A stretch of 64,000 bases of DNA from Ophiobolus disseminans. Its lineage: Eukaryota > Ascomycota > Dothideomycetes > Pleosporales > Phaeosphaeriaceae. This document shows, one piece after another, positions 1 through 11,244 of this stretch (position 1 is its first letter; each line of letters starts with the position of its first letter). The translations under genes and the position numbers were made by a program. The stretch spans positions 39,017 through 103,016 of the forward strand of contig MU006232.1 in assembly GCA_010093685.1 (NCBI GenBank), read 5' to 3'. A model generated the notes under the pieces. That model searched no databases and was not told the DNA's origin. It was given only the letters and a program-made list of their open reading frames with translations.

Positions 1-1
1 A

Positions 2-2430
2 GGATTTATTATTGACATAGAGAAGGGACTGCTTATAGACCCTTAGAAGATTGAGGCTATTACTAACTGGAAAGCACCTACATTAGTTAAAGGCGTACGC
101 AGCTTCTTAGGATTTGCAAACTTCTACCGCAGATTTATCTAGGATTTTGCTAACACTACAGCACCTCTTACTAGACTTACTAGAGATGTTACCTAGCGCT
201 AGACCTAAGAAGAACAAGAAGCCTTTAACAAACTCAAGGCTGTCTTTATTAGTAAGCCTATCCTAGCTTATTTCTATCTAGACAGGGAAACAGTAGTAGA
301 GACAGACTTATCTAGCTATGCAGTTAGAGGAGTACTTTCCTAGTATGATGAGAAGGGAGTCCTTAGGCCCTGTGCCTACTTCTCACGCAAGAATAACCCT
401 TATGAATGCAACTATAAGATTTATAACAAAGAGATGCTAGCTATTATACGCTGCCTAGAGGAATAGGACTCTAAACTTAGAACAGTCACTAAGTTCACTG
501 TCCTGACAGACTATAAGAACCTAGAGTACTTCACTAAGCTAAGAAAGCTCAATAAAAGGCAGATTAGATAGTCAATCCTACTAGGACGCTATAACATCAC
601 GCTTTAATATCGACCTAGAAAGCTAAATAAAAGAGCAGATGCTCTCTTAAGAAGGGAACAAGACCTGCCTGCAAATGCAGAGGATGCACGCCTTAAACAC
701 TAGTATTAATAGCTTCTTAAGCCTACTACTGCCAAAGAAGAAGAGATAGCAGACTCAACTAATACTGTTATCACCTTTTCAAGCCGGATTTTTCTACTAA
801 GAGCCTTTCCTACTCAGGTAGAACCTATAGAGCCTGCTGCTCTAGAAGAGCTCTAGAAACAAGCCACACAGGAAGACTTAGTGTATTCCACTACACTCTA
901 ATATGTTAAAGATAGAGAGCGCCGCTTTCTAGTACACCTTAGACTTAAGGCATTAATATTAGAGTGTTATGCAGACAACAACTCAGTCCTATACTTCCGC
1001 AACAGGAAATAGGTGCCTAATTCTAAGCCTTTGCGCACTAGGCTTATCTATAAGATCTATGCATCACTAGCTACTAGACACCTAGGAAGAGAAGGAACAT
1101 ACAAGATACTAGCAAGAGACTACTTCTAGCCTAGCATGTCTAATAATATACGTCGCTTTGTCCGCAACTGTGACATCTATAGACGCATTAAGCTCTAGAG
1201 AGATAGGTTGCAAGGCTTCCTAAAACCACTGCCACTCCCTAAACGCATCTAGAAAGAGATCTTAATAGACTTTATTAAAGAACTGCTAGAAAGCAATAGC
1301 TGTACAACACTTCTTGTTGTTACAGATCGGTTAAGTAAGAATGTTATTCTTATTCCCTTAAAGAACACTAGAGCAGAAATAGTTGCTTACAACTTCCTGC
1401 AGTATGTAGTTGCCTACTACTAGCTACCTAATGCTATTGTCTCCGACCGTAGTACCTAGTTTACTAGTCATTTCTAGGCTATCCTAACTAAGATAATAAA
1501 CATTATACGCCGCTTATCTACAGCATAGCATCTACAGACTAATAGATCTACTAAGAGGATAAATAGCATTATTGAAGCCTATCTCCGTGCCTTTATTAGG
1601 TAGGGACAGAGCAATTAGGTAGACCTTCTTCTAATAGCCTTAATTGCTATTAAAGGACGCGAAGCAAGGTCAACAAGGGTCTTACCCTTCTTCCTTCAAC
1701 ATGGCTATAATATTAACCCTATCTAACTAGACATCTCTTAAGGACTAAACTAAGAAGAGCTAGAAGCACATCTGCGACCTGATTATAACAAGGCAAAGGC
1801 AATTGTTAAGAAGCTTAAGCATGCTTTTAATATAGCACAAACCACAATAGCTAAAGCATAGCAAGAGCAGAAGCGTTAGGCAAACAAGCATAGGCATAAG
1901 CCTCCTACACTGCAAGTGAATAACAAAGTCTAGCTCTTCTATAGGAAGCAACTGTCAAATAGAAGACTAAACAAGAAACTTGACTAGAAGAATGCTAAAT
2001 ACACAGTTATTAAGGTTATCAGCCTACACTTAGTTAGGCTTAACACACTACTAGGCATCTACAATGTCTTCTATATAGATCGCCTAAGACTAGCTTTCTT
2101 AGATCCCTTCCCTAGCCAGCCTAATAACGACACTTAACTAGCACCTGTCCTAGTTAATAGAGAACTAGAATCAGAAGTGGAACAGATTATAGCTGAAGTG
2201 ACCTACAGGAATAGGCTGTTCTTTGAGGTTAAATAGACTAGATATACCCTTACAACCTTTAAGCTAGTGGAAAATCTTGAAGATAACATAGCCTTAGATA
2301 AGTGGGAAGCCTTTACTACTCTATACCGCAATCAACACTCTAAACAGCTTCTAGCTGGATTTAGGAGAGGTAATAAAGGGCAGTACTTCAGACATAACAC
2401 TGCTGCACATAGATTGGAGAGAGGGGGTAA
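2..2430 (+). mobile_element. Ty3/Gypsy pol remnant (RT end, RNase H, integrase), RIP-damaged, truncated by window edge
   Basis: One reading frame runs almost unbroken from base 2. In order it shows the end of reverse transcriptase (FLGFANFYRRFI), an RNase H domain (TDLSSYAV, ending in KLNKRADALLRRE), the integrase zinc finger (HLGREGTYKIL, with NCDIY in place of the usual CxxC), the DDE core (VVTDRLSK, AIVSDR, RINSIIEAYLRAF) and a C-terminal tail. About 30 stop codons interrupt it, mostly TAG and a few TAA, nearly all where the family has Gln (CAG/CAA) or Trp (TGG). That is the signature of CpA-to-TpA mutation. Gag, protease and the RT catalytic half lie outside the window. A purine tract (about 2411-2428) directly precedes the 3' LTR. 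The copy is dead. Confidence 0.9.
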
Positions 2431-2699
2431 TGTAAGAGGTTAGACCTCTGCTATCCTTAGTAGAGTCACTTCGGTTCAATAGAAGAGCATAGAATGTTAT
2501 GGAATGTCCTAGAATGTCCAGGAACTAACTAGAACAAGACATAATCTTCTAACAGCTGACAAATGCTGATGTATGTAGAAACTTCTAGAAGCCAGCAGTC
2601 TGCTATAAAGTCAGTCTGCTCTCTTGCTCTAGATAGACTCCATCGAATTCATCACGGTTAAACCTAGCCTTTCTGCAGTCTTCTGCCTAGCCCCTTACA
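2431..2699 (+). repeat. 3' LTR of the Gypsy element
   Basis: This 269-bp block begins TGTAAGAGGTTAGACC and ends CCCCTTACA, so it has short inverted ends (TGTAAG/CTTACA). It follows the purine tract of the Gypsy remnant. It matches, in inverted orientation, the block at 9638-9905: the ends and internal stretches such as GAATTCATCACGGTTAAACC are shared. The two copies define the LTR family. No second copy flanking this element is in the window because its 5' part is cut off. Confidence 0.85.
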
Positions 2700-5600
2700 T
2701 TACGTTAACTAAGCAGGTACTAAGTACAGCCTAAAGGTAGTGTACATTAACTAGGACAACGACGCAGCTACGAGACCTTAGTATAGGAGATTAAGGTACG
2801 AAGAATAGGCGATCGAAATAGGCATCGAAATTATCACTCCGCAATCCTACACCTATAAGCTAAGCGGCTTAGCTAAAAGAGCAGAAAGAGAGATTATTAA
2901 GAAGAGTGTAGTTATGCGACTAAGCGCAAACCTCTCTTAAGATCTCTAGCCGGATATTATAGAAGCAGCAGGTTATCTATACAATATAAGCCCGAACAAG
3001 CTGCACAACTATCGATCGCCTAACGAAGTCCTAGATAACTAGTTTTAGTAGTACTTCCGCTAGTACGAGCTAGCGCAAGTGAGGCACAGGACTGCCGATC
3101 TTCGACCTAATTAGAGTAGAATCTTTGCTTACGGCTGCCGCGCATACCCTTTAGATCAGGAGCGCGCAGCTAGGCGAGATAAACAGGGGTTCAAAGTTAA
3201 CCTAAGAGAATATATTAGATACTTAATCGGATATCAAGCGTTAAACATCTACAGAATATAGGTCCTAACGCTTAATTAAGTGATCACAACACAGAACGTC
3301 ACCTTCGATAAGACTCTCTTCTATAAAGAAGCGAAGAAGGTAGGTATAATTAAGAAGCAGGTAGTTAGGCTTATAGACATGCTCTATAACAGAGAAGTAA
3401 TTAAAGAGCTAGATATTAATGTCTAGCTGCTTAGTGAGCAGGCAGCTAGGAGCGAAGAACTAGCTACTAAGCAACAACTTAGGGGTGAGCAGGCTTAAGA
3501 CCTTAAAAGTCTACTAGGCCTAGCAGATAATTAAGAAGATAAGCAGGCAGAAACTGTGCGAGATACGAACACGGCTAGTGACTATCTAAGAATCTGCATA
3601 AGCTAGGGTGATTAAACTAGACTTGCTACCCTAGAGGCGACTTCTAATCTAGAGATTACGGGGAGCAGTCGCGCGCAACGCGATCGCGATAGTGTAGATA
3701 GCTAGCAGGAGGTGCACACTCCTGCAGTAGGAGCTAGTTTATTAATCACTAGAGGTTTAGGACCTCTACGGGCTGCGCTGACGCGTGTAGCTAACCTTGC
3801 TGCTTAATCTACGCGCTATGCCTCTACAGCGGTGGGCGAAGCAGGGCTATTACAACTACTAACTACGAGATTAAGCAGGAGACTGCGCAGTGCAGCTGCA
3901 GAAGGATTAGTGCACTAGTATCTGCCTTAAAGAACAAGGAGACTAAGAGATTAGACACCTAACGATCAAATAGAGGGTAGAAAAGACAAGAGAGGTGTTT
4001 ATGCATTAATCGCAGATGCTAATGTTCTTAATAGGCTATTAGATCTATAGTGCGACTTTTAGAATACCTTTCTCCTAGGTGTAAATAGACCCTAGGATGA
4101 GCGATCGAGCTACAAGACACTAAATACAGTAGTTATAGCGGCTATGCTTAGAGAGCAAGCGCCGAGAGCTATAATTAAGGGAAGTGCTCGCCTCTATCGA
4201 GATAAGCTTCTATCACCGCCGACAACATAGAAACAGCTAATGCAACATCTATACAAAGAGTTGTTCGAGTAAGCTTCTAAGAAGGAAGTTAATTAGCTAT
4301 GCAAGCAAGGAACTTAGTCCGAGATCCTAAGATCGCAAGCCCTAAGTAGGCCTCTGCCGCTTAAATAGGTGTAGACATACAAGTTTAATCAAGACAGATA
4401 CTTGCTTAAATGCAAAGCGCGGATCGTTGTAAGAGGTGATCTCTAAGAGAAGGACTTACTAAACTCTATATATGCAGCTACTCTAGCTGCAAAGTCCTTC
4501 TAAGCGGCGATAGCGATTGCTGCTCGCTTTAATATAGAGATTATGCAGTACGATGTCGTAGGAGTATTCCTTAATACTAAGATTATAGTATAGGACCTAG
4601 TAATCTATAAGATGCTAGACAGGTTTAAGAAAGATAGAATGTGCGTAAGGCTTAACCGAGCGCTGTACAGACTAAGAGATTCACCCCTGCTCTAGTATAA
4701 GAAGTTCTTAGGCACTCTCCGATCGCTAGGCCTGATAGCGGCAAAAGAAGAACCGTACCTGTTCTTCGATTAGAACTGCAAGATGCTAATCTTGTTTTAT
4801 ATAGATGACATCTTGCTAATATACAAGATAAGCTATAAAGCTAAAGCTTAAAAGCTCTAGGCGTTAATTAAAGGAAAGTACAAGATCTAAGATTAAGGGC
4901 TAGTAGAATAGTTCCTAGGCGTAAGAGTAGTAAGGAATCGCTAGGACCGATTAATCACGCTAGTCTACAATACATACATTAACAAGATCACTAAGAGGTT
5001 TAGGCTTAAGGATAGAACATTCCCTTCAACACTACTCCTGTTAGAGAAGCTAATTAAAAGCGATAGAGAAGCTACTAAGCAAGAGATTAAGGCATACTAA
5101 GAGCGAGTAGGCTTAGTGCTGTACACGGCGATTATGCTACGCCTAGACATCGCGTTTTTAGTGTCTAAGTTATCCTACTTCCTTACGAACCCTAGCAATT
5201 AGCATCTAAAAGCTATAGAGCAAGTGATTATGTACCTGTACCGCACACGCTAGGAAGCGATCTAGTATAGGAACTTTAATAGACTAGATCTAATAATCTG
5301 CGGGGACGCTTTATTCGCTAATAATTAAGAATTACGAAGATTCTCTTATAGGTATGTAGCAATGCTGTTTAGTAGGCTAATCCTTTAGAAAGCGGCTAGA
5401 TAAGCGACTGTGACTACGTCGACAACAGAAGCTAAGCTAATCGCGCTCGAGCATGCGACTAAGAAAGCTATAGCGCTTAAGCGTTTCTTTAAGAAACTAA
5501 TACTTAATCTAGGTGAACTGTAGAAGATCTAGTGTAATAATCAACAGACGATTAGGCTAGTAGTAGAGAAGAATAAGCAGATCACGACTCGTTTGCGCTA

Positions 5601-5780
5601 TGTTGATATACAAAACATGTAGCTGCGCTAGGAATATGCGAAAGGATTATTCTTAGTGGAGTACTTAGAAATAAGATTTATGCCTGCTAATAGGCTCACT
5701 AAGTCGCTTACGCGTTAACAGCTTAATCACTTTAAGAAGCTAATAAACTTCTAAGATGCAAGCAAGATAATTATAATTAC
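2700..5780 (+). mobile_element. Ty1/Copia pol remnant (integrase end, RT, RNase H), RIP-damaged
   Basis: A continuous frame, again broken mainly by TAG at Gln and Trp positions, begins inside a Copia integrase right after the Gypsy LTR (AERE, then DIIEAAGYLYNISPNK). After a linker of about 300 codons it reads as reverse transcriptase: LPLK.VWTYKFN-like start, QYDVVGVFLN, the catalytic YIDDIL, and RNase H motifs (TTEAKLIALEHATKKAI, NRLTKSL). The 5' half (gag, protease, integrase catalytic core) is missing, so it was lost or displaced when the Gypsy element inserted or recombined here. A basic Lys-rich tail follows near 5905. Confidence 0.85.
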
Positions 5781-7755
5781 AGATTAGGATGCAGATGTGA
5801 GAGTAGAGAAGATCTAATTAGAAGTCACTTTTATCTACAGTTAAGCCTAGCTTAGCGCTTAAGGCTTTCAAAGGAAGCTGAGCACGCTAAGAGCCTAGCA
5901 GAAGATTAAGAAAAAGAAAAAGAAAAGTAATAAGCTAGATCAGAAACCACATCAAGAACCACTACCACGACTAGCACTACCGCTAATACTGCTACCTCTT
6001 CTAATAAAGTTGCTTATAGAGCGATCAAGATCGTTATAAATCTTCGCCGTCCTAGGCGAGTATATGCGCGTCTGATCACTAGTGTACTTAGGCGTCTCCT
6101 ATCGCTTAGATCGAAGTTGCTAGCGCGGAATTAAAAGACTATTATCCTCAAGAGCATTAGTAGTGTAGCTGTCAATTATATTGGACAGGCTGATGCGGTG
6201 ACTAAGCGAGGATGCGGTCGAAGGGCGCCTACTTAATAGCTAAACAAAGCTAGTAGGCTAAGCAGCAAACATCGGCGGAGAAGGTAGAGCAGCGCGCGTA
6301 CTAGGCATGAATAGGCTGTAGCTTAGATCAACGTAGCCTAAATTGTACACTAAGCCAGGCTAAGCATTGTAACGGAGCTGCTAAGAAGGCGAGCGCAGCT
6401 GCTAATCAAGCTGCTGATATCTAGACTGCTGCTGATAATTAGGCTGCTGCTGCTAATATCCAGACTGCTGCTAATATCCAGACTGCTGCTAATAGCTACG
6501 CTGAGGCTGAAATCCTTGCTGCTGCTGATTTAGATACTGTCCACTCTAGTATAGCAACAGATCTTAAAGCGCTAATCGCTAAGAAGAAGGTAAGAGTAGA
6601 GATTATAGGAGTTGAGATCCTTGATTGCGCGACGATCCCTAAAGAGGTAAAGAGAGAGTAGTAGGAGACAAAGCAGGCGGAGCTCTTGATCGGGTTGATA
6701 ACTTAGATAGTGTCTTAGCTGCCTTCGCTTTAGCTGCAGCCTTAGCTTTGGCAGTGTTGTTAGCACGCCAATTAGACTTAGCATCTCTAATCGCTTAAGC
6801 TAAGAAAGCGCGATTGCGCGCAAATCCCTTAGGCTATTAAAGGTTAGCGTAGTCAATTAGTCACAGAAAGGCTAAACTTACATCACTTACCTCCTGCTAA
6901 TTAAGATATCCTCGAGCAAGCTAGCGAGCGGGACTAAGAGCATTAGGACGCCTAAACAAGTTAGCAGTGATTAAGAGGTTAGTAGTAATCAAAACTTACA
7001 TTAGAAAGCACAAGTGAGTGCTACACTTAATGCAGCGCTAGCTATTAGAGGGACCTAGCTAAGCATAGCACACAACGTTCTTCTAGCTATTAAATATCTT
7101 CTGCACGCAACGCTAGCACGGATCTAGGCGGCGCAGCGGCGATTCTAGAAGCCTAGAAGCCCCTCTACTCATCACTAGCTTCTGCGACGTTGTAGAGTAG
7201 CGCGCAGATTAACGGCTAAGCGTAGAAGATTAAGCGGGCTTAGGCTTAGGCTTAGGCTTAGTATTAAGGGCAGTGGATCGCTTCTTGCCGTAAAGCCTGT
7301 CGAGGTGGGCTTGCTAAGCAGCTAAGAGCTGTTTCTTAGGAGGCTAAGCAACAGTTAGCAAGAGATAAGAACGAGATCAAAAGCGATTAGGGGTCTTACT
7401 ATGATAATAGATGATGTAAAGGTAGAGAGCAGAAAGATAAGGGTTGAGTTCGTTGATATATGCCTCTCGGACCCTAGATTAGAGCGGTGACTTAACTAAC
7501 GGCAGCTCAATCTTACCGCAAACAGGCAGGCTAATCTCGCACACCTCTTAGTAAGGCAACAACAATTGCTAGCATTATGTCAAACGCCTTATAGGCCACT
7601 TACTTAAGAGCGCTTAGCACAAATCTCTAATAAGCCCGACAGGCAGCAATAATCTAATTGATCTTACCTCACCGCATAAGAAGTAAAGCAATAGATTAGC
7701 TTAGTTACTCTGCACGAACAGTCTCTTTCTCTTATAGCAAACAGACTAGGGGGTG
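5781..7755. other. Degenerate 3' part of the Copia element or an unrelated decayed sequence
   Basis: Two kilobases follow the RNase H motifs before the next LTR. They have the same TAG/TAA-rich texture as the retrotransposons. I recognise no domain on either strand. A plus-strand frame from about 6376 to 6660 is low in stops and reads as an Ala-rich repeated stretch followed by a charged segment. A TTAGGC-type run near 7239 is a short tandem repeat, not a telomere. This may be an extra, non-pol coding region carried by the Copia element; that is inference. Confidence 0.4.
6402..6505 (+). repeat. 18-bp tandem repeat encoding Ala-rich 6-residue units
   Basis: The unit GCTGCTAATATCCAGACT occurs at 6449-6466 and 6467-6484, with degenerate copies on both sides. 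In frame it reads as repeated A-A-N-I-Q-T. Copies to the left carry CAG-to-TAG changes, as in the rest of the element, so the repeat predates the mutation process. Confidence 0.7.
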
Positions 7756-7928
7756 TGTTAGAGAATTAAGGTTTGAGCCGAGGCTAATCACGAGATTAGG
7801 CCGGGAACACGGGGATTAAGGCCCTAACGTAGGGTATATAACCTAGATTTTTATCCGATCTTTCCTAAGCAGTTATCTGATCAATACACTCATTTCAATT
7901 AAAGTTCTAACGTCTCTCAGCAACAACA
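7756..7928 (+). repeat. Probable Copia LTR
   Basis: The block starts TGTTAGAGAATTAAGG directly after a G-rich tract (ACTAGGGGG) and ends CAACAACA. It therefore has TGTT/AACA inverted ends and about 173 bp, a usual size for a Copia LTR. It contains a TATA-like GGGTATATAACC near 7833. It is probably the 3' LTR of the Copia remnant upstream. No matching 5' LTR is in the window. Confidence 0.6.
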
Positions 7929-8631
7929 GACCCGCTTTAACTAGAGGCACTACTACGCAGTAGCTAGGACTACTTAGCAAGTAAACAAGCTAGGAAGAAG
8001 ATTGCTAATACTATAATTAAGAAGTTTAAGTAGGTCTTTAATCTAGCACAAGCATCTATAGCAGAAGCACAGCAAGAGTAGGAACGTTAAGCTAACAAGT
8101 ACTAGAAAGAGCCTAAGCAACTGCGTGTTAGTAATAAAGTCTAGCTCTTACTAGGCAAGCACTTTAAGACAAAGCGCGCTTGTAAAAAGCTAGACTAGAA
8201 GAACGCAAAGTACACTGTTCTTAAGGTAATTAGCACGCATAATATCCGCTTAAACACTCTACTAGGACCTTACAATATCTTTTACATAGACTAACTAAGG
8301 CTAGTAGCCTCTAACCCTTTTCTAAGTTAGCTAAATAATAATATCTAACCTAAGCTACTAGTTATTAAAGGGGAAGAAGAATATTATGTTGAAGCCATTA
8401 TACGAGAGAAAAGAAGGCGGAGAGGACAAGGTTATAAGTTGTTGTATAAGGTTAAGTAGACTAGTTATGCTTAAACTACATAGAAACTAGCAATTAATCT
8501 TAAGGACAACACTGCCTTACAATGCTGGCTAGACCTTACAGCACTATTCTAGAATAAAGAAGGCTACCTACCTAAGGAGTTTTAATTATCCTAAGGCCTA
8601 TTTAAAGTCCTATAGGCTAGGAGGGGGGTAT
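7929..8631 (+). mobile_element. Chromovirus-type Gypsy tail: integrase C-terminus plus chromodomain
   Basis: The frame resembles the 3' end of the first Gypsy element (compare NKVWLL-like and KNAKYTVLKV with the segment near 1915-2025). It then continues into a clear chromodomain (EEYYVEAIIRERRRRRGQG, then LLYKVK and a Trp/stop). Stops are again TAG/TAA at expected Gln and Trp. A purine tract (AGGAGGGGGG) precedes the following LTR. Only the last 230 or so codons are present, so this is a separate, 5'-truncated insertion. Chromodomains of this class direct integration toward modified histones. Confidence 0.8.
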
Positions 8632-8726
8632 TGTAATAGGCTAAGCCCTAGGTATCTAGCGGAGCCTAGTTATAGATAAGATCTATCTAACCTTGTCCTG
8701 CCTAGTGTGTAGGGAAGCGAGCTACA
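8632..8726 (+). repeat. Short LTR-like end of the chromodomain Gypsy
   Basis: The block starts TGTAATAGGCTAAGCCC immediately after the purine tract and ends GAGCTACA, giving TGTA/TACA ends. At about 95 bp it is short for an LTR, so it may be internally deleted. It is followed without spacer by Copia sequence. Confidence 0.45.
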
Positions 8727-9385
8727 CCAAAAACTTATCACTGCACCTCTATAGCTCTTTATTAATTTAACTATTGTTATTAGGTACTAGTATACTTTGC
8801 GCAGCCCTTACAGTAATGCATTATTTGCAGACAACACATTAGACAGGAAAAGCTCTTAAGGCTATGCAATTAAGCTCTTTAATAGCCTTGTTGCCTAGAG
8901 AGCTAGCAAGTAAGACACTATCACTACATTCACCACTAAGGCAGAACTCCTAGCCCTATTCTAAGTAGCTAAGGAAGCTCTCTTTACATCACGCCTACTT
9001 AAAGAGCTCTAAATCTAGCTTCTATCTAACACAATTACAATTTATTGCGATAATATGCAAACTATTAGACTAGTTACAAAAGAGATATTAAAGCTTTAAA
9101 CAAAGCTTAGGTATGTAGACATCTACAACCACTAGATAAGACAGAAGGTTGCAAGTAGAAAGATTACTGTAGAATACATTTAATTATCGGAAATAATAGC
9201 GGATGGCTTCACTAAGGTGTTGCTAGGCAACAAGTGGCTAAACTTCCTTTATTAAGTTAGATTAGTTAAGGTATTACTATATAAGGTGACTAAGAAGGCA
9301 CTATTAGAAGAACTTTAAGCAAAACTTAAGGACCTTAACATTACCTAAGGTTACTAGCTTGCAAAATACATCTAAGCTAAGGGGG
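8727..9385 (+). mobile_element. Copia RNase H tail, RIP-damaged
   Basis: The frame shows the last third of Copia pol: GYAIKLFNSLVA, the active-site stretch FTTKAELLALF, YCDNMQTIRLV, a LRYVDIYNH box and IADGFTKVLLGN near the C-terminus. Stops replace Gln or Trp as elsewhere. It is distinct in sequence from the Copia element at 2700-5780, so at least two Copia families are present. A purine tract (AAGGGGG) precedes its LTR. Confidence 0.8.
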
Positions 9386-9584
9386 TGTATTAGATATCAT
9401 GGGTGCTGTAAGGCTACCAACACTAAAAGAAACAGGAGGGGCCGGCACAAGCGCCTTAGCACACTAGTACTAGATCTAATACCTAGTTAAACTCCGCACT
9501 TAACTAGAGAACACTAGAACAGAACACATTATTATCAATTTATCTTATCTATTATTAGGTTTTAATACCTTATTAAATCTAACA
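9386..9584 (+). repeat. 3' LTR of the second Copia element
   Basis: This 199-bp block begins TGTATTAGATATCATGG after the purine tract and ends AAATCTAACA. It is followed directly by the 19-bp minisatellite. Size, TG..CA ends and position fit a Copia 3' LTR. Confidence 0.7.
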
Positions 9585-9964
9585 GCTAGTTTCTAGTGCT
9601 TTTGCTAGTTTCTAGTGCTTTTGCTAGTTTCTAGTGCTGTAGGGGGCTAGGCAGAAGACTGCAGAAAGGCTAGGTTTAACCGTGATGAATTCGATAGAGA
9701 CTATCTAGAGTTAGAGAGCAGGCTGTCTAAATAGGCAGACTGCTAGTTTCTAAGAGTTTCTACATACATTAGCATATGTCATTATTTGTAATCTCTTTAA
9801 TAGCTAGAGCATTCCATGCTCTTCCGTGACGTTCCGTTAAGCCGAAGTGACTCCGATTGAACCGAAGTGACTCCACTAAGGATAGTAGAGGTCTAACCTC
9901 TTACAAGTGCTTTTGCTGGTTTCTAGTGCTTTTGCTAGTTTCTAGTGCTTTTGCTGGTTTCTAG
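9585..9964 (+). repeat. 19-bp minisatellite, interrupted by a solo LTR
   Basis: The unit GCTAGTTTCTAGTGCTTTT repeats at 9585, 9604 and 9623. It resumes at 9906 and runs to about 9964, with GCTGG variants in the right half. The array had about six units before the LTR landed in the third. Confidence 0.85.
9638..9905 (-). mobile_element. Solo LTR of the Gypsy family, with 5-bp target duplication
   Basis: This 268-bp block is the inverted relative of the LTR at 2431-2699. It begins TGTAGGGGGCTAGG and ends CCTCTTACA on the plus strand. It is flanked by AGTGC at 9633-9637 and AGTGC at 9906-9910, a 5-bp target-site duplication as Gypsy integrases make. No internal element sequence remains, so it arose by LTR-LTR recombination. 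Confidence 0.85.
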
Positions 9965-10375
9965 TCGATTTTTTTTGTTTAAGGTAGCTAGGTACAGGAA
10001 CAAGGGTTTGGGATAACAGGGTATTCACTAGGCTGCTATCCTAGGTAGGTAGCAGCAGGGAGGGTTAAAGAGACACTACAAACTATCACGGGACCAAACT
10101 AAAGAGTTAAGTGCTAAACAATGTTGTACTGGACCTAGCTACAAAGAGGGAGAGGTAGGTTATATACAGAGCGGCCGAGTGCTAAGAGACGCTAGTGTAG
10201 GCAGGGTTAGTGCTGTGACAGAAAAATAGCATTAACTCGCTCTACACCTTCTTTTTCATATATAAACCAGAGACTAATATTAGTATATAACAACTTATAT
10301 ATAGATATAGTATAGTAGTTAGAAAGTAGACCTTTATCTATTAAGCTATCTATAGATAGAGTTTAATTTCCTACT
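9965..10375. other. Unassigned repeat-like, AT-rich stretch at the transposon/gene border
   Basis: No coding frame is visible. The right half is very AT-rich (TATATATAGATATAG near 10300). The stretch ends exactly where the stop codon of the next, minus-strand, gene lies, so it probably marks a transposon boundary. I see no LTR ends or matching flanking repeats. Confidence 0.4.
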
Positions 10376-11244
10376 TTATCGTCCACAGTTTCGCGTTGCA
10401 CACACAGTTGTCTCGTGAATGTACCGAATCTCGCCTCCTTCTACCCTCAGAAAATTTGTCGAGGGTGTACCTTCTGGCCTCGTCGCGTCAATGAATGGAA
10501 AGTCATTTAGGATTCCAACCGCGCCCAGCTCTTCATCGATCACGTATCGACGATTGTTGGCGCCAGCAAACGGCTTTGGGAACTCGGGCATCTTGCATGA
10601 GTTACTGGTAGGATTCCTCTCTCCGGTATACGCGCCTCCCTCGAGGCGGGCGCAGGGTGTACCTGGAGCGTACAATTAGCTGACTGAATCTGCATGCTGG
10701 AGGACACGGGTTTCTTACCATATGGTACCTTGACCTTGCCATCTTTCCAGCTGTCAAGATAGGCATCGCCAGCAGCTCTGATGATAGCGCGACTATCCCG
10801 TTTGCCTTCCGGTATAGGGTCCCACTTCTCCTTCTTCGCCCAAGCAAGATGGCTCGTGGCGTTGAAAACCCAGTCACCGCTGTCAGCTATGACCGACTGA
10901 ACGGACGCAACGCCATCGCTAGAGAGGATCAGTCGCGTATCAATCACGTACGGATGCTTGTCCGTAGCCGCCGAAATCTCTGTGAAGGTAGAGCACTCTG
11001 TGGTGTCGAGGATGCTGCGGCTGAAGTCGATGGTGACGACCTGGCTCAAAACACCCTTCGTAATATCTGTCTTAACATCGTTTTCGGCATAGCTGATGTT
11101 CTTTGCCTGAACGAGCAGACTTGGATTTCCTGCGGCTTGCGCTTTCAAGTAGGATGCCACGGCATCTTGGAGTGTTGCTCGACTACACACTGCTGAGGTT
11201 TGCACAGCGAGCCCGGACAATACCATCAAGGTCTGGAAGATCAT
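10376..11244 (-). pseudogene. Secreted DUF8021-like protein, frameshifted
   Basis: The 5' part starts at 11244 with a signal peptide ending near VQTSA, then a Cys and a helical segment (LQDAVASYLKAQAAGN) of the DUF8021 type. The reading frame changes near 10680. The downstream part, in another frame, gives GTPCARLEGGAYTG, NRRYVIDEELGAV and FLRVEGGEIRYIHE, which continue the same family in the right order. No splice signals fit between the two parts, so a one-base indel is the simplest explanation. The second frame ends at 10376, at the transposon border. Upstream (11245 on) no obvious TATA box is seen. Function of the family is unknown to me; members are usually secreted. Confidence 0.65.

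Noticed and set aside
7236..7265. TTAGGC-type tandem run resembling a telomere repeat
   Set aside because: Only about four units, not the fungal TTAGGG, and it lies inside decayed transposon-like sequence.
2..9400. Recoding of TAG as an amino acid in the retroelements
   Set aside because: Host genes in the window use TAG as a true stop, and the stops fall at both Gln and Trp sites, as CpA-to-TpA damage predicts.
10008..10025. Near match to the I-SceI homing-endonuclease site (TTGGGATAACAGGGTATT)
   Set aside because: Two mismatches in 18 bases, in an AT-rich repeat, and no endonuclease gene nearby; probably chance.
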